Shown here: positions 1 through 6,813 of the stretch, in pieces | Layout of the letters: each line of letters begins with the position of its first letter | How positions within the stretch are numbered: position 1 is the stretch's first letter | NCBI GenBank assembly: GCA_964643965.1 | Contig: CAZXVH010000158.1 | Location: 1 to 9,707, forward strand | From: GCA-2746795 sp964643965 | GTDB taxonomy: Bacteria; Chloroflexota; Anaerolineae; Promineifilales; Promineifilaceae | DNA: 9,707 nt | Direction of reading: 5' to 3' | The notes under the pieces: model-generated | Told to the model about the DNA's origin: nothing | What the model saw: only the letters and a program-made list of their open reading frames with translations | Database searches by the model: none | Position numbers and translations under genes: made by a program

Positions 1-2142
1 TCTGATTTGCGTTTTACGGTGGAGGAAACGGCCGTTTTCCTCAATAATGTCACAGGACTAGACCTGTCAGCCGCAGAGATAACAGCCCTGGAAAAACGCA
101 CCGAAGGCTGGGTTGCCGGTCTACAGTTGGCCGCCCTTTCCATGCAGGGACGAGCAGACGTACACGGCTTCGTGGCGGCATTTTCTGGCGATGACCGCTA
201 CATTGTAGACTACCTCGTCGATGAAGTGTTGCAGCGCCAACCCGAACAAATCCGGCGTTTTCTGCTGCAAACTTCCATTCTCGACCGCCTGAACGGTTCC
301 CTGTGTGACGCTGTGACCGATCAGCAAGAAAATGGCGTCTTGTTGGAAACCCTGGAACGGGGCAATCTGTTTGTCATCCCGTTGGACAACAAACGCCACT
401 GGTATCGCTATCACCACCTCTTTGCCGATGTGCTGCACGCCCATTTGCTGAAGGAAACGCCTGAAGAAATTGCGGTGCTGCACCAACGCGCCAGCGCCTG
501 GCATGAACAACATGGATCAACGGCCGTTGCCGTCCACCATGCCTTTGCCGCCGAAGATTTTCCACGCGCCGCCAGGATTATTGAATTGACCTGGGCGGAA
601 ATGGACAGGAGCCGCCAATCCGTCGAGTGGCTGAGTTGGGCCAACAAACTGCCACCAGAACTGCTGCAAACTCGCCCCGTGCTTTGTCTGGGCATGGCCT
701 GGGCAAGCCTGGATACAGGCCAGCTTGAGGCAGCCGAGAGCTGGTTGTCTGCTGCTGAACATTGTCTGGAAACAGACGCCGATTTGGTCATTGCCGACGA
801 AGAAGAGTTTCGCTATTTGCCGGGCAGTATTGCCGCCGCCCGCACCTATCACGCGCTGGCGGTGGGCGATATGCCCGCCACGGTAGACTATGCCCGGCAG
901 GCGCTCGACCTCTTGCCTGAGAGCGAACATCTTCGCCGAGGCACACCGGGCGCACTGCTTGGGCTGGCTTATTGGGCGGAAGGCAAGCTGACGGCCGCCC
1001 AACAAGCCTTTGCCGAGGCCATGACCAGTTACCAAAAAGCGGGCAACATCTTGTTTGTCATTACCGGCGCTTATGTTTTGGCCGATATGCAGTTGGCGCA
1101 AGGTCAGCTGCGCCAGGCTGAAAAGACGCTCCATCAAGCCCTACAGCTTGCTCAAGAAAACGGCGACCCGGTTATGCGCGGCGCGGCAGATTTGCATACC
1201 GGCTTAACTGAGTTGTATCTTGAGCAGAACAATCTGGCAGCCGTCAAAGAACAGTTGGGGCGCAGCCACGAACTGGGCGAAGAGGCGGCGCTGCCACGCT
1301 GGCGTTTCCGCTGGTATGTGGCGCAAGCAAAGGTAAACGCGGCAGAAGGAAACCTTGAGGAAGCGCTGACGGCGCTCGATGAAGCAGAACGGTATTATGT
1401 CCGAGGCCCCGTTCCTGATGTACGCAGTCTAGCGGCATTGAAAACTCGGGTTTGGCTCAAGCTGGGCAGATTGACCGACGCGCAGCATTGGGCAAATGCG
1501 CAAGGGTTATCTGTTGATGACGACCTCAGCTATCTGCGTGAGTTTGACCATATCACCCTTGCCAGACTTCGCCTGGCGCAGTTCAGGCAGGATGATTCAG
1601 AAAGCAGCCTTGCGGAAGGGATGGCTCTGTTAGCGCGTTTGCTGGAAACGGCCGTTACCGGACAGCGAACGGGCAGTGTGCTAGAAATTCTGGTGCTGCA
1701 AGCATTGGCTTTTGCAGCCAACGGCGACACGCCATCTGCATTAGCCTCGCTGAAACAAGCGTTGACTCAGGCTGAACCGGAAGGCTACGTTCGCCTTTTC
1801 GTTGGTGAAGGTTTACCGATGGCGGAACTGTTGGAAACGGCCGTTTCCCAAGAAATCTCTCCAAGCTACATCAACAAACTGCTGGCTGCCTTTGCTGCCG
1901 ATAACTCTGAACTATCCCGTCCTCATGTTTCGCCTTCGCAGCCGCTTGTGGAGCCATTGAGTGAGCGGGAACTGGAAGTGCTGCAACTGGTGGCGCAGGG
2001 TCTCAGCAACCGTGAAATTGCGGAGCGACTGTTCCTGGCTCTGCCCACGGTGAAGGGACACAACCGCAACATCTACAGCAAACTAAACGTCGCCCGGCGT
2101 ACGGAAGCGGTGGCGCGGGCACGGGAATTGGGGATTTTGTAG
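1..2142 (+). CDS. LuxR-family (MalT/LAL-like) transcriptional regulator, 5' end cut by window
   Basis: The reading frame is open from base 1 (Ser-Asp-Leu-Arg-Phe...), so the TTG at 7 is not a credible start and the gene begins outside the window. The first visible residues (LRFTVEE, then RTEGWVAGLQLAALS) match the stretch just after the nucleotide-binding core of MalT-like STAND ATPases. The Walker motifs would lie upstream and are not seen. A winged-helix-like part follows, then several hundred residues of Ala/Leu-rich helical repeats of TPR type. The last 65 residues are a LuxR/GerE helix-turn-helix (LSERELEVLQLVAQGLSNRE, then IAERL, TVKGH, IYSKL). Family members are usually about 900 residues; 713 codons are present here. 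They are typically ligand-responsive cytoplasmic activators. The ligand and targets are unknown; the small protein/DUF4386 pair downstream is a possible target by position only. Four AACGGCCGTT copies lie inside the gene. Confidence 0.93.
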   Translation, partial: SDLRFTVEETAVFLNNVTGLDLSAAEITALEKRTEGWVAGLQLAALSMQGRADVHGFVAAFSGDDRYIVDYLVDEVLQRQPEQIRRFLLQTSILDRLNGSLCDAVTDQQENGVLLETLERGNLFVIPLDNKRHWYRYHHLFADVLHAHLLKETPEEIAVLHQRASAWHEQHGSTAVAVHHAFAAEDFPRAARIIELTWAEMDRSRQSVEWLSWANKLPPELLQTRPVLCLGMAWASLDTGQLEAAESWLSAAEHCLETDADLVIADEEEFRYLPGSIAAARTYHALAVGDMPATVDYARQALDLLPESEHLRRGTPGALLGLAYWAEGKLTAAQQAFAEAMTSYQKAGNILFVITGAYVLADMQLAQGQLRQAEKTLHQALQLAQENGDPVMRGAADLHTGLTELYLEQNNLAAVKEQLGRSHELGEEAALPRWRFRWYVAQAKVNAAEGNLEEALTALDEAERYYVRGPVPDVRSLAALKTRVWLKLGRLTDAQHWANAQGLSVDDDLSYLREFDHITLARLRLAQFRQDDSESSLAEGMALLARLLETAVTGQRTGSVLEILVLQALAFAANGDTPSALASLKQALTQAEPEGYVRLFVGEGLPMAELLETAVSQEISPSYINKLLAAFAADNSELSRPHVSPSQPLVEPLSERELEVLQLVAQGLSNREIAERLFLALPTVKGHNRNIYSKLNVARRTEAVARARELGIL

Positions 2143-2160
2143 AGAAACGGCCGTTTCTCT
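2141..2160. repeat. 20-bp perfect palindrome overlapping the stop of the LuxR gene
   Basis: AGAGAAACGGCCGTTTCTCT reads the same on both strands and is centred on one copy of the AACGGCCGTT decamer. Its first two bases are the last two of the TAG stop codon (2140-2142). There is no T-run after it on the plus strand and no loop, so it is a poor classical terminator. It could be a protein-binding site or simply the best-extended member of the repeat family. Confidence 0.85.
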
Positions 2161-2203
2161 CAAACCCATCCACCGCTTCACCAAATCATCTCCCACTTTC
2201 TTC

Positions 2204-2386
2204 TTAAACCTGAATATCTTTCAAACCAATACCCCCAAACAATACTTTCGTATCTGTACGCCCATACCGCTTGACCGGTATGGTTAAGGCACATTGAACG
2301 AGCGGCACAGAGAAGTCATACCGTCCGCGAAAGGTATTGAGACATGGCACATCAACCCGATTCCCAAACCGATCCAAATCCAGCAA
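2204..2386 (-). pseudogene. Possible C-terminal fragment of an unknown protein
   Basis: On the minus strand there is an open frame that reads like real protein: PLLDLDRFGNRVDVPCLN, then FRGRYDFSVPLVQ, then KRYGRTDTKVLFGGIGL, ending at a TAA at 2206-2204. No plus-strand gene is expected over most of this stretch, so it is not an obvious shadow. The frame meets a stop just upstream of 2386, and only TTG is available as a start. This suggests the 3' end of a gene whose 5' part was lost where it meets the plus-strand small protein. I do not recognise the family. It may still be a chance frame. Confidence 0.33.
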
Positions 2387-2604
2387 TGGTTTATCAAATC
2401 AAGATAAAAGGGCATCTGGGTCAACAGTGGACGGCCTGGTTTGCCGACATGACCATCACCTGGACAGACGACGAAACGATTTTGACGGGACAGGTTATGG
2501 ATCAGGCCGCGTTATATGGCCTGCTCAGAAAAGTGCGTGATTTAGGGCTGCCCCTGATTGCCGTCACGCAGCTCCCATCTGGGCAGGCAGATAACAAATC
2601 GTGA
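2344..2604 (+). CDS. Small conserved protein of unknown function (GHL...W...DQAALYGLLRKVRDLGLPL type)
   Basis: This 86-residue protein belongs to a small family I recognise from Chloroflexota and actinobacteria, without a known function. It starts with YQIKIKGHLG, has a W..WF segment and a beta-strand pair in the middle, and ends with the conserved DQAALYGLLRKVRDLGLPL segment. No signal peptide or membrane span is seen. Two starts are possible. The ATG at 2344 has an AAAGG about nine bases upstream. The ATG at 2386 (MVYQIKI) fits the usual family N terminus better but has no clear ribosome site. The first 14 residues lie over the putative minus-strand fragment and may not be original. The stop overlaps a GTG at 2601, and the next gene's real start lies 59 bases downstream, so the two are probably co-transcribed. 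Confidence 0.78.
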   Translation: MAHQPDSQTDPNPAMVYQIKIKGHLGQQWTAWFADMTITWTDDETILTGQVMDQAALYGLLRKVRDLGLPLIAVTQLPSGQADNKS

Positions 2605-2663
2605 GTGACAAGCTGCTTCTCAATGAAATTTATCCATCTCAATCAAAAACAGGAGACACAAAA

Positions 2664-3398
2664 ATGAATTCGGAAAAGAAAACCGCACGTATGACAGGCA
2701 TCCTCTATCTCATTATCTTTTTTGCCAACATGTTTGCTTACTTTTATGTGAGCGACAGCCTGATTGTGGCTGGCGATGCCACAGCTACGGCCAATAACAT
2801 CCTGGCGTCTGAGTCGTTGTATCGGGGTGGGTTGGTGAGCTATCTGATCGTCTTTTTGAGCGACATTGGCGTGGCCGTGCTGCTCTATGGCTTGCTCAAA
2901 TCGGTCAACAAACCGCTGGCACAGATTTTTCTGGTGACAAGGTTGATGCAAACGGCCGTTCACGCTGTCAACCTGATCAACTTCTTCTTCCCCTTGCTGC
3001 TGTTAAACGGGGAGGCTTATCTGACCGCATTTGCGCCCGCTCAATTACAAGCAGCAACCTTGCTCTTCCTCAACGCCCATTATTACGGCGTGCTCATTTC
3101 AGAAGCGTTCTTTACCGTCAGCACCCTGCTGCTGGGCTATCTCGTTTACAAGTCAGCGTTGTTCCCCCGCATCTTGGGCATCTTGCTGGCAGTGGCCGGG
3201 CTGGGCTACTTGCTGGACAGCTTTGGCATTTTCTTGATGCCTCACTATGAGACATTCTTTGCTCAGATTATGCAGCCGCCAGTCATCATTGGCGAACTGG
3301 CCTTCACCCTCTATCTCCTGGTCAAAGGCGTCAGAACGCCGCAGCCGGAGCGCCCCGTCGCCCGGCAAACAACACAAGCAGAAAGAACGGCCGCATAA
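2664..3398 (+). CDS. DUF4386 family integral membrane protein
   Basis: This 244-residue membrane protein has about six hydrophobic spans, near residues 11-29, 56-78, 88-115, 141-163, 168-191 and 205-223. The N terminus (EKKTARMTGILYLIIF) and the LYGLLKSVNKPLA segment after the second span are typical of DUF4386. The function is unknown. The tail after residue 223 is hydrophilic (RTPQPERPVARQ). I chose ATG 2664 over the in-frame GTG at 2601 because AGGAG (2651-2655) sits eight bases before it and because the extra 21 residues do not fit the family. The decamer at 2951 falls inside, coding Gln-Thr-Ala-Val. In related genomes such genes often sit beside a small protein like 2344-2604 and an alcohol dehydrogenase/quinone reductase, which matches the remnant at 3477. 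Confidence 0.9.
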   Translation: MNSEKKTARMTGILYLIIFFANMFAYFYVSDSLIVAGDATATANNILASESLYRGGLVSYLIVFLSDIGVAVLLYGLLKSVNKPLAQIFLVTRLMQTAVHAVNLINFFFPLLLLNGEAYLTAFAPAQLQAATLLFLNAHYYGVLISEAFFTVSTLLLGYLVYKSALFPRILGILLAVAGLGYLLDSFGIFLMPHYETFFAQIMQPPVIIGELAFTLYLLVKGVRTPQPERPVARQTTQAERTAA

Positions 3399-3406
3399 GT
3401 TTTCAT

Positions 3407-3441
3407 CCAGCGTCCGGCTATTAAACTTTGCCGGACGCTGG
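3407..3441. terminator. Perfect 12-bp hairpin after DUF4386
   Basis: CCAGCGTCCGGC at 3407-3418 and GCCGGACGCTGG at 3430-3441 are exact inverted copies separated by an 11-base AT-rich loop. The element begins nine bases after the DUF4386 stop. No T-run follows on either strand, so it is an intercistronic or attenuating hairpin, or an mRNA 3' stabiliser, rather than a textbook Rho-independent terminator. Confidence 0.55.
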
Positions 3442-3476
3442 GTAAAAACGGACTCAGAAGCAAAGGAAGGAAACGA

Positions 3477-3545
3477 ATGAAAGCAATTATCTACACAACC
3501 TATGGCTTTCCAGATGTTCTCAAAAATACAAGGGGAATATTATAG
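3477..3545 (+). pseudogene. N-terminal remnant of a quinone oxidoreductase / zinc-type alcohol dehydrogenase (MDR) gene
   Basis: The ATG at 3477 is preceded by a strong ribosome site (AAGGAAGG, 3463-3470). The 16 codons MKAIIYTTYGFPDVLK are the typical start of NADPH:quinone reductase/MDR dehydrogenases. After codon 16 the frame gives Asn-Thr-Arg-Gly-Ile-Leu and a TAG at 3543. The rest of the family, about 300 residues including the Rossmann fold, is absent from all frames downstream. The gene was therefore cut near 3525 and replaced by unrelated DNA. Its place after DUF4386 matches a common gene order, so it was probably the third gene of that operon. Confidence 0.72.
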
Positions 3546-3940
3546 AAACGGCCGTCAATTGTCGAAAGCTATCAACAAAACATTCTCCTTGATTTCAAAC
3601 ATAGAGAGTCACTGCAAACAATGTCTGGTCACTGGCAAAGTTTGCTGAGGATCCCCTAAATCAATGGCTGATTTCAATCGCCGACCGAGGTCCACCTGGC
3701 CTTCGCTGAATAGATTTCATCTACCTGAAAAACTGGGTTACAATTCCCTGATTTCCGGTGATTATTCCTAACCTGGATAAACCAGAAAAGATTCATCCGC
3801 AGATTTCGCAGAACTTGTCCTGAGCTTGTCGAAGGATGACGCAGATTTTTCTTTAATCTGTGAAATCTGCGGAATCTGCGGTCGATTTTTTTGTTTTTTG
3901 TACAAGAATTTGGTTGGTGAGTTACTAATGAGGTGAGTCT
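3546..3940. other. Non-coding stretch with dispersed repeats
   Basis: I find no credible gene here. It starts with a one-mismatch decamer (3547-3556) directly after the remnant's stop, continues as AT-richer DNA without recognisable coding, and then holds the composite inverted repeat at 3796-3881 and a T-rich run (3885-3899). A near-duplicate, GTCACTGCAAA / GTCACTGGCAAA, lies around 3610-3640. The minus-strand open frame across 3674-3955 is a product of the repeats. Confidence 0.6.
3796..3881. repeat. Composite dispersed repeat: CTGCGG/ATTT inverted repeat enclosing a CTTGTCCTGAGCTTGTCGAAGG element
   Basis: TCCGCAGATTTCGCAGA (3796-3812) pairs with TCTGTGAAATCTGCGGA (3857-3873), 16 of 17 positions. 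Between them lies CTTGTCCTGAGCTTGTCGAAGG (3814-3835), a sequence I know as a very widespread dispersed bacterial repeat. Translated, it gives the familiar spurious peptide HPSTSSGQ on the minus strand. An inner hairpin CAGATT/AATCTG (3842-3847, 3855-3860) and a tandem duplication of AATCTGCGG (3864-3872, 3873-3881) follow, then a T-rich run. The element is REP- or MITE-like. It might also terminate transcription before the DUF2804 gene. Confidence 0.75.
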
Positions 3941-4954
3941 ATGAACCAGGAACACGAATTGACTGCCCCCGTTGATTTGTGCCTGCCAAACGGCCGTTTA
4001 CATCCCGACGCCGTGGGTTGGTCCCGTACGCCCTTGCATCGCTGCAATTTGAACGGCCGTTGGCCGCGTAAAAAGCGGTGGAACTACTGGGCCGTCACCA
4101 CCGAAACACACCTGTTTTCGGCCACCGTCAGCCATCTGGATTATGCCGGGCTGGTTTTTGTCTATTTTGCCGACTTCGAGGCCGGTCTGCTGACGGAGAT
4201 GACGCAGCTTATCCCGCTGGGGCGCGGCTGCCATCTGCCGGACACGGTAGCGGCGGACGTCACCGTTGCCCGATCTGGCCTGCGCGTGGCTATGCGGCAG
4301 ACGAGCGGCGGCGTGAGTTTGGCAGTAGAGGTGGCCGATTTTGAAGGACGGCCGTTATCAGCTCAATTTGCCATCACCACCCCGCCAGATCATGAAACGC
4401 TCAATGTCGTCGTGCCCTGGAACGAGCGCACTTTCCAGTTCACCAGCAAACAAAACACGCTACCCGCCGAGGGCGTGGTGCGTATCGGCAGCAGCGAGAC
4501 GCGCTTTACCGGGCCACAAAGCTTTGCCTGCCTCGATTTTGGCCGGGGCATCTGGCCGCGTGACTGCCGCTGGAATTGGGGCAGCGCGTCGGGCAGGCAA
4601 AACGGCCGTTCTATCGGCCTGAATCTGGGCGGGCAGTGGACCGATAACACGGGCAGCACGGAGAATGGCGTATGTGTAAACGGCCGTTTGAGCAAAATTT
4701 CTGAGGAACTGACCTGGCAGTACGACAAAAACGCCTACATGCGTCCCTGGCGTATCATCGCCCCCTCCGGGGCGGTTGACCTCACTTTTACGCCCTTTTT
4801 AGAGCGCGTCGCCGCCAGCAACGCCTGGCTGGTGCGCTCCGAAGTCCACCAGATGTTCGGCCGCTACGATGGCACGATCACCACCGCTGAGGGCGAACCG
4901 ATCCCCGTCCACGACCTCGTCGGCTGGGCTGAAGACCACATCGCCCGCTGGTAG
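3941..4954 (+). CDS. DUF2804 family protein
   Basis: This complete 337-residue gene has the usual length for DUF2804. Typical segments are GWSRTPLHRCNLNGRW and the basic-aromatic RKKRWNYW near residues 43-50, then HLDYAGLVFVYFADFE, GRGCHLPD, FACLDFGRGIWP, and the ending GWAEDHIARW that closes this family. It has no signal peptide or membrane span and is probably a soluble beta-rich protein. The function is unknown. The ATG at 3941 has AGGTGA six bases upstream. Four exact decamers occur inside, all read as Asn-Gly-Arg; this is the densest cluster in the window. The gene stands alone: remnants lie on both sides, and the coding frame of the next remnant begins on the last base of its TAG. Confidence 0.9.
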   Translation: MNQEHELTAPVDLCLPNGRLHPDAVGWSRTPLHRCNLNGRWPRKKRWNYWAVTTETHLFSATVSHLDYAGLVFVYFADFEAGLLTEMTQLIPLGRGCHLPDTVAADVTVARSGLRVAMRQTSGGVSLAVEVADFEGRPLSAQFAITTPPDHETLNVVVPWNERTFQFTSKQNTLPAEGVVRIGSSETRFTGPQSFACLDFGRGIWPRDCRWNWGSASGRQNGRSIGLNLGGQWTDNTGSTENGVCVNGRLSKISEELTWQYDKNAYMRPWRIIAPSGAVDLTFTPFLERVAASNAWLVRSEVHQMFGRYDGTITTAEGEPIPVHDLVGWAEDHIARW

Positions 4955-5142
4955 AAGTCACATCGGCCGCACCGGTTACCATTCAGTTTGACGTGCTGGT
5001 AAACGCTGCGATTAACACGCCCCAGGCCATTGTCAACACTGCCTTGATTGATGATGGTGATGGCAACGTTATTCAACGGGAAGCGATGATCATCGTCAAT
5101 GGCTTGAAGGCTTTTCTCCCGGTAGTCGCCAAAGGAGAATAA
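4955..5142 (+). pseudogene. C-terminal remnant of a DUF11-type repeat surface protein
   Basis: The frame starting at 4954 reads Glu-Val-Thr-Ser-Ala, then APVTIQFDVLVNAAI, NTPQAIVNTALIDDGDG, and ends VNGLKAFLPVVAKGE with a TAA at 5140. This is the pattern of the last beta-sandwich repeat of DUF11-like conserved-repeat exported proteins, which often end in a short hydrophobic FLPVV tail. It has no start codon or ribosome site. Upstream of about 4954 the frame runs antiparallel to sense within the DUF2804 gene. The rest of the original gene, normally long with a signal peptide, is missing. Its stop overlaps the ribosome-site region of the next gene, so the two probably once formed an operon of secreted proteins. 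Confidence 0.7.
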
Positions 5143-5143
5143 A

Positions 5144-5860
5144 ATGAAAAAAGTTGTGTTGATAACGGCCGTTCTCCTCATCCTGGTTACCCTTGGCAGC
5201 ATCAACCTGGTCCAGAGCAGCCCCCCTGACTCGACGCGGGTCAGCTCAGATTTGTGCGCCCCACTCGGCCCGCCGACAGGAGCAACCATTTCCGTGGATA
5301 CTGTTACCGAACTGCAAAACGCGGTGAATACAGCCTTGTCCGGCGATACCATCCTCGTCGCTGACGGCACCTACAATTTAGACGGCGTTTATTTACGGAT
5401 AGCCACGCCCAACGTGACAGTACGTTCGGCCAGCGGCAGCCGGGAAGCGGTTGTGTTGGACGGCAACTATATCACGACCGAAATCATCCAAATTGTCGCC
5501 TCGGATGTGACCATCGCCGACATAACCTTGCGCGAGGCTTATAATCATCCCATCCACGTCATGTCCAGCGATACGGCCGACACCCTGAATACGCGCATAT
5601 ACAACGTTCACATCATTGACCCTGGTGAGCAGGCTATCAAGATTAATCCCGCCGCCAACGAGACCTACCCGGATGATGGCCTCATTGCTTGCTCCCATAT
5701 TGAATTAACCGATGTCGGACGACCCCACATCCGCAACAACTGTTACACCGGCGGGGTAGATGCCCATCAGGCCGAAGGCTGGGTGATTCGGGATAACTTG
5801 ATCGAAGGGTTCTGGTGTGCCAGCGGGCTGTCTGAACATGGCATCCATCTCTGGCGTTAT
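5144..5860 (+). pseudogene. Secreted right-handed parallel beta-helix protein, 3' truncated
   Basis: The ATG at 5144 has AAAGGAG seven bases upstream. Residues 1-25 are a Sec-type signal peptide (Lys-Lys, then a hydrophobic VVLITAVLLILVTLG core). From about residue 47 the protein shows beta-helix entry motifs (TVTELQNAVNTALSGDTILV, ADGTYNL) and then coils with GSREAVVLDGNY, DVTIADITLREAYNHPIHV, EQAIKINPA and EGWVIRDNLIEGF. This fits cell-surface or polysaccharide-related beta-helix proteins; no catalytic motif is clear. After GIHLW (near 5854) the frame becomes nonsense (RYRLFVCFIHILG) and stops at 5975-5977, because there it reads the antisense of a minus-strand gene. Relatives continue for more coils, so the 3' part is lost. 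It may still be translated as a 277-residue chimera. Confidence 0.75.
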
Positions 5861-6025
5861 CGCTTGTTCGTCTGCTTTATCCATATCTTGGGGAACAAAG
5901 TACATGATATTTGCGGAAACGGATGCTTGCGTATCCCTTATCGCCCAACTCAAGGAACTAGTGATAATCAAAAGTAAGCATAAGAGGAGCGTGGTAAATT
6001 GGCTGTTTAAAGTTTTGTATACCAT
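5855..6025 (-). pseudogene. N-terminal fragment of an exported protein
   Basis: The ATG at 6025-6023 has a strong ribosome site (AAGGAGA, six bases away). The product starts MVYKTLNSQ, then a hydrophobic stretch FTTLLLCLLLIITSSLSWA typical of a signal peptide, then a mature start IRDTQASVSANIMYF. The frame stays protein-like to about DEQAIT (5855). Beyond that it reads the antisense of the beta-helix gene until a chance stop at 5705. So this is the intact 5' end of a gene that has lost its body. I do not recognise the family. A TTGACA at 6069-6064 could be a -35 box, but no good -10 follows. Confidence 0.55.
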
Positions 6026-6105
6026 TTTTTTCTCCTTATTTTTTCTCGAATTTATTTAATTTGTGTCAACACGATTAGCATCATAAACTGTATTTCAAAA
6101 AAACA

Positions 6106-6147
6106 CATCGGCGGATCTGGCAGTCTTTTCTGCCGGATCCGCCGATG
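6106..6147 (-). terminator. Rho-independent terminator of the response-regulator gene
   Basis: The arms CATCGGCGGATCTGGCAG (6106-6123) and CTGCCGGATCCGCCGATG (6130-6147) pair over 18 positions with one wobble, around the loop TCTTTT. On the minus strand the hairpin is followed at once by TGTTTTTTTG (6105-6096), and it lies about 30 bases after the TAA of the gene at 6177. On the plus strand no T-run follows. Confidence 0.82.
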
Positions 6148-6176
6148 GAGGTGCTATTGCCTGCAATTTAGGGCGG

Positions 6177-6630
6177 TTATTCCGAAATTATGTTGAGTTT
6201 GATCGCTTGGATGGCGGCTCCCACCCGCGACGCTACTCCCAATTTATTGTAAATACTTTCCAGATGACAGCGTACAGTACGTTCTGATATGTTTAGGGTA
6301 TGGGCAATTGCTATGTTTGTGTTTTCTTGTGCCAGTAATTTTAGAACCTCTAATTCGCGGTTGGTTAGCTCATGAGATTTTGGCGTCGTCGGCTGCATGA
6401 GGGTGGGAATAAGGGCAGCGCTAAACCACGATTCACCTTGCATGATGCTATAGATTGCTTCCATCAATTTATCTGGCGGCTCGCTTTTCAGGATGATGCC
6501 ACTAATCTCCTGTTCGATTAGCGTTGGCACATCCGCTTCTTCTGGATGGGCTAACAGGATGACTATCTTGAGGCAAGGATCGCGCTCTTTCAGATCATCT
6601 AGGGTGTCGGTGTCAACATCGGCGGATCCG
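6177..6630 (-). pseudogene. LuxR/NarL-type response regulator lacking the first half of its receiver domain
   Basis: The C terminus is a clear GerE helix-turn-helix (HELTNRELEVLKLLAQENTN, then IAIAHTLNISERTVRCHLESI, YNKLGVASR). Before it lies the second half of a receiver domain: TLDDLKERDPCLKIVILL, EISGIILKSEPPDKLMEAIY, with the Lys of the KS/KP position. The open frame continues upstream of the only nearby start (GTG at 6530) to about 6640 without any ATG. Aligned with NarL, the phospho-accepting Asp and the acidic pocket should lie just before 6620 on the gene's 5' side, where the sequence turns into Gly/Ser/Pro-rich nonsense. The gene is therefore 5' truncated. If translated from the GTG it gives 117 residues, mostly a DNA-binding domain. 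A terminator lies directly downstream. Confidence 0.75.
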
Positions 6631-6633
6631 CCG
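6620..6633. repeat. 14-bp palindrome CGGCGGATCCGCCG sharing 13 bases with the terminator arm
   Basis: CATCGGCGGATCC at 6617-6629 is an exact inverted copy of GGATCCGCCGATG at 6135-6147, the terminator's right arm. It lies close to the point where the response-regulator frame loses family similarity, so the truncated gene is bracketed by 13-base inverted copies. Confidence 0.7.
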
Positions 6634-6813
6634 CCAGCGGTACTATTTGCTGGAACGAAGGGAGTTAGTCGAGTTCATTCAATTGTAGAGGGAGGGCATT
6701 CCTAATCGGTTTGCACAAACGATATGTCGGGAAGTCGGCTGGGGTATCGGCGGCGAAATTGTAAGAAACGGCCGTTTTGCTTAATAAGATTCTGCTATTT
6801 TCTCGTAAATATC
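6634..6813. other. Spacer between two truncated minus-strand genes
   Basis: I see no gene I can support. It contains one exact decamer (6767-6776, within AAACGGCCGTTTT) some 40 bases after the stop of the kinase. Short open frames on both strands show no family features. The 5' part of the response regulator and its ribosome site should lie here and do not. Confidence 0.5.

Noticed and set aside
2601..2663. GTG start giving DUF4386 a 21-residue extension
   Set aside because: No ribosome site at 2601, the extension is hydrophilic and unlike the family, and ATG 2664 has a well-placed AGGAG.
3674..3955. 93-residue minus-strand open frame (contains HPSTSSGQ)
   Set aside because: It is produced by translation of the dispersed repeats at 3796-3881; composition and the HPSTSSGQ peptide are those of the known spurious translations.
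5705..5854. Continuation of the minus-strand secreted-protein frame
   Set aside because: It is antisense of the beta-helix gene and has no independent support.
6041..6069. Promoter for the minus-strand secreted-protein gene (TTGACA at 6069-6064)
   Set aside because: The -35 match is good but no acceptable -10 lies 16-18 bases on, in a region that is simply AT-rich.
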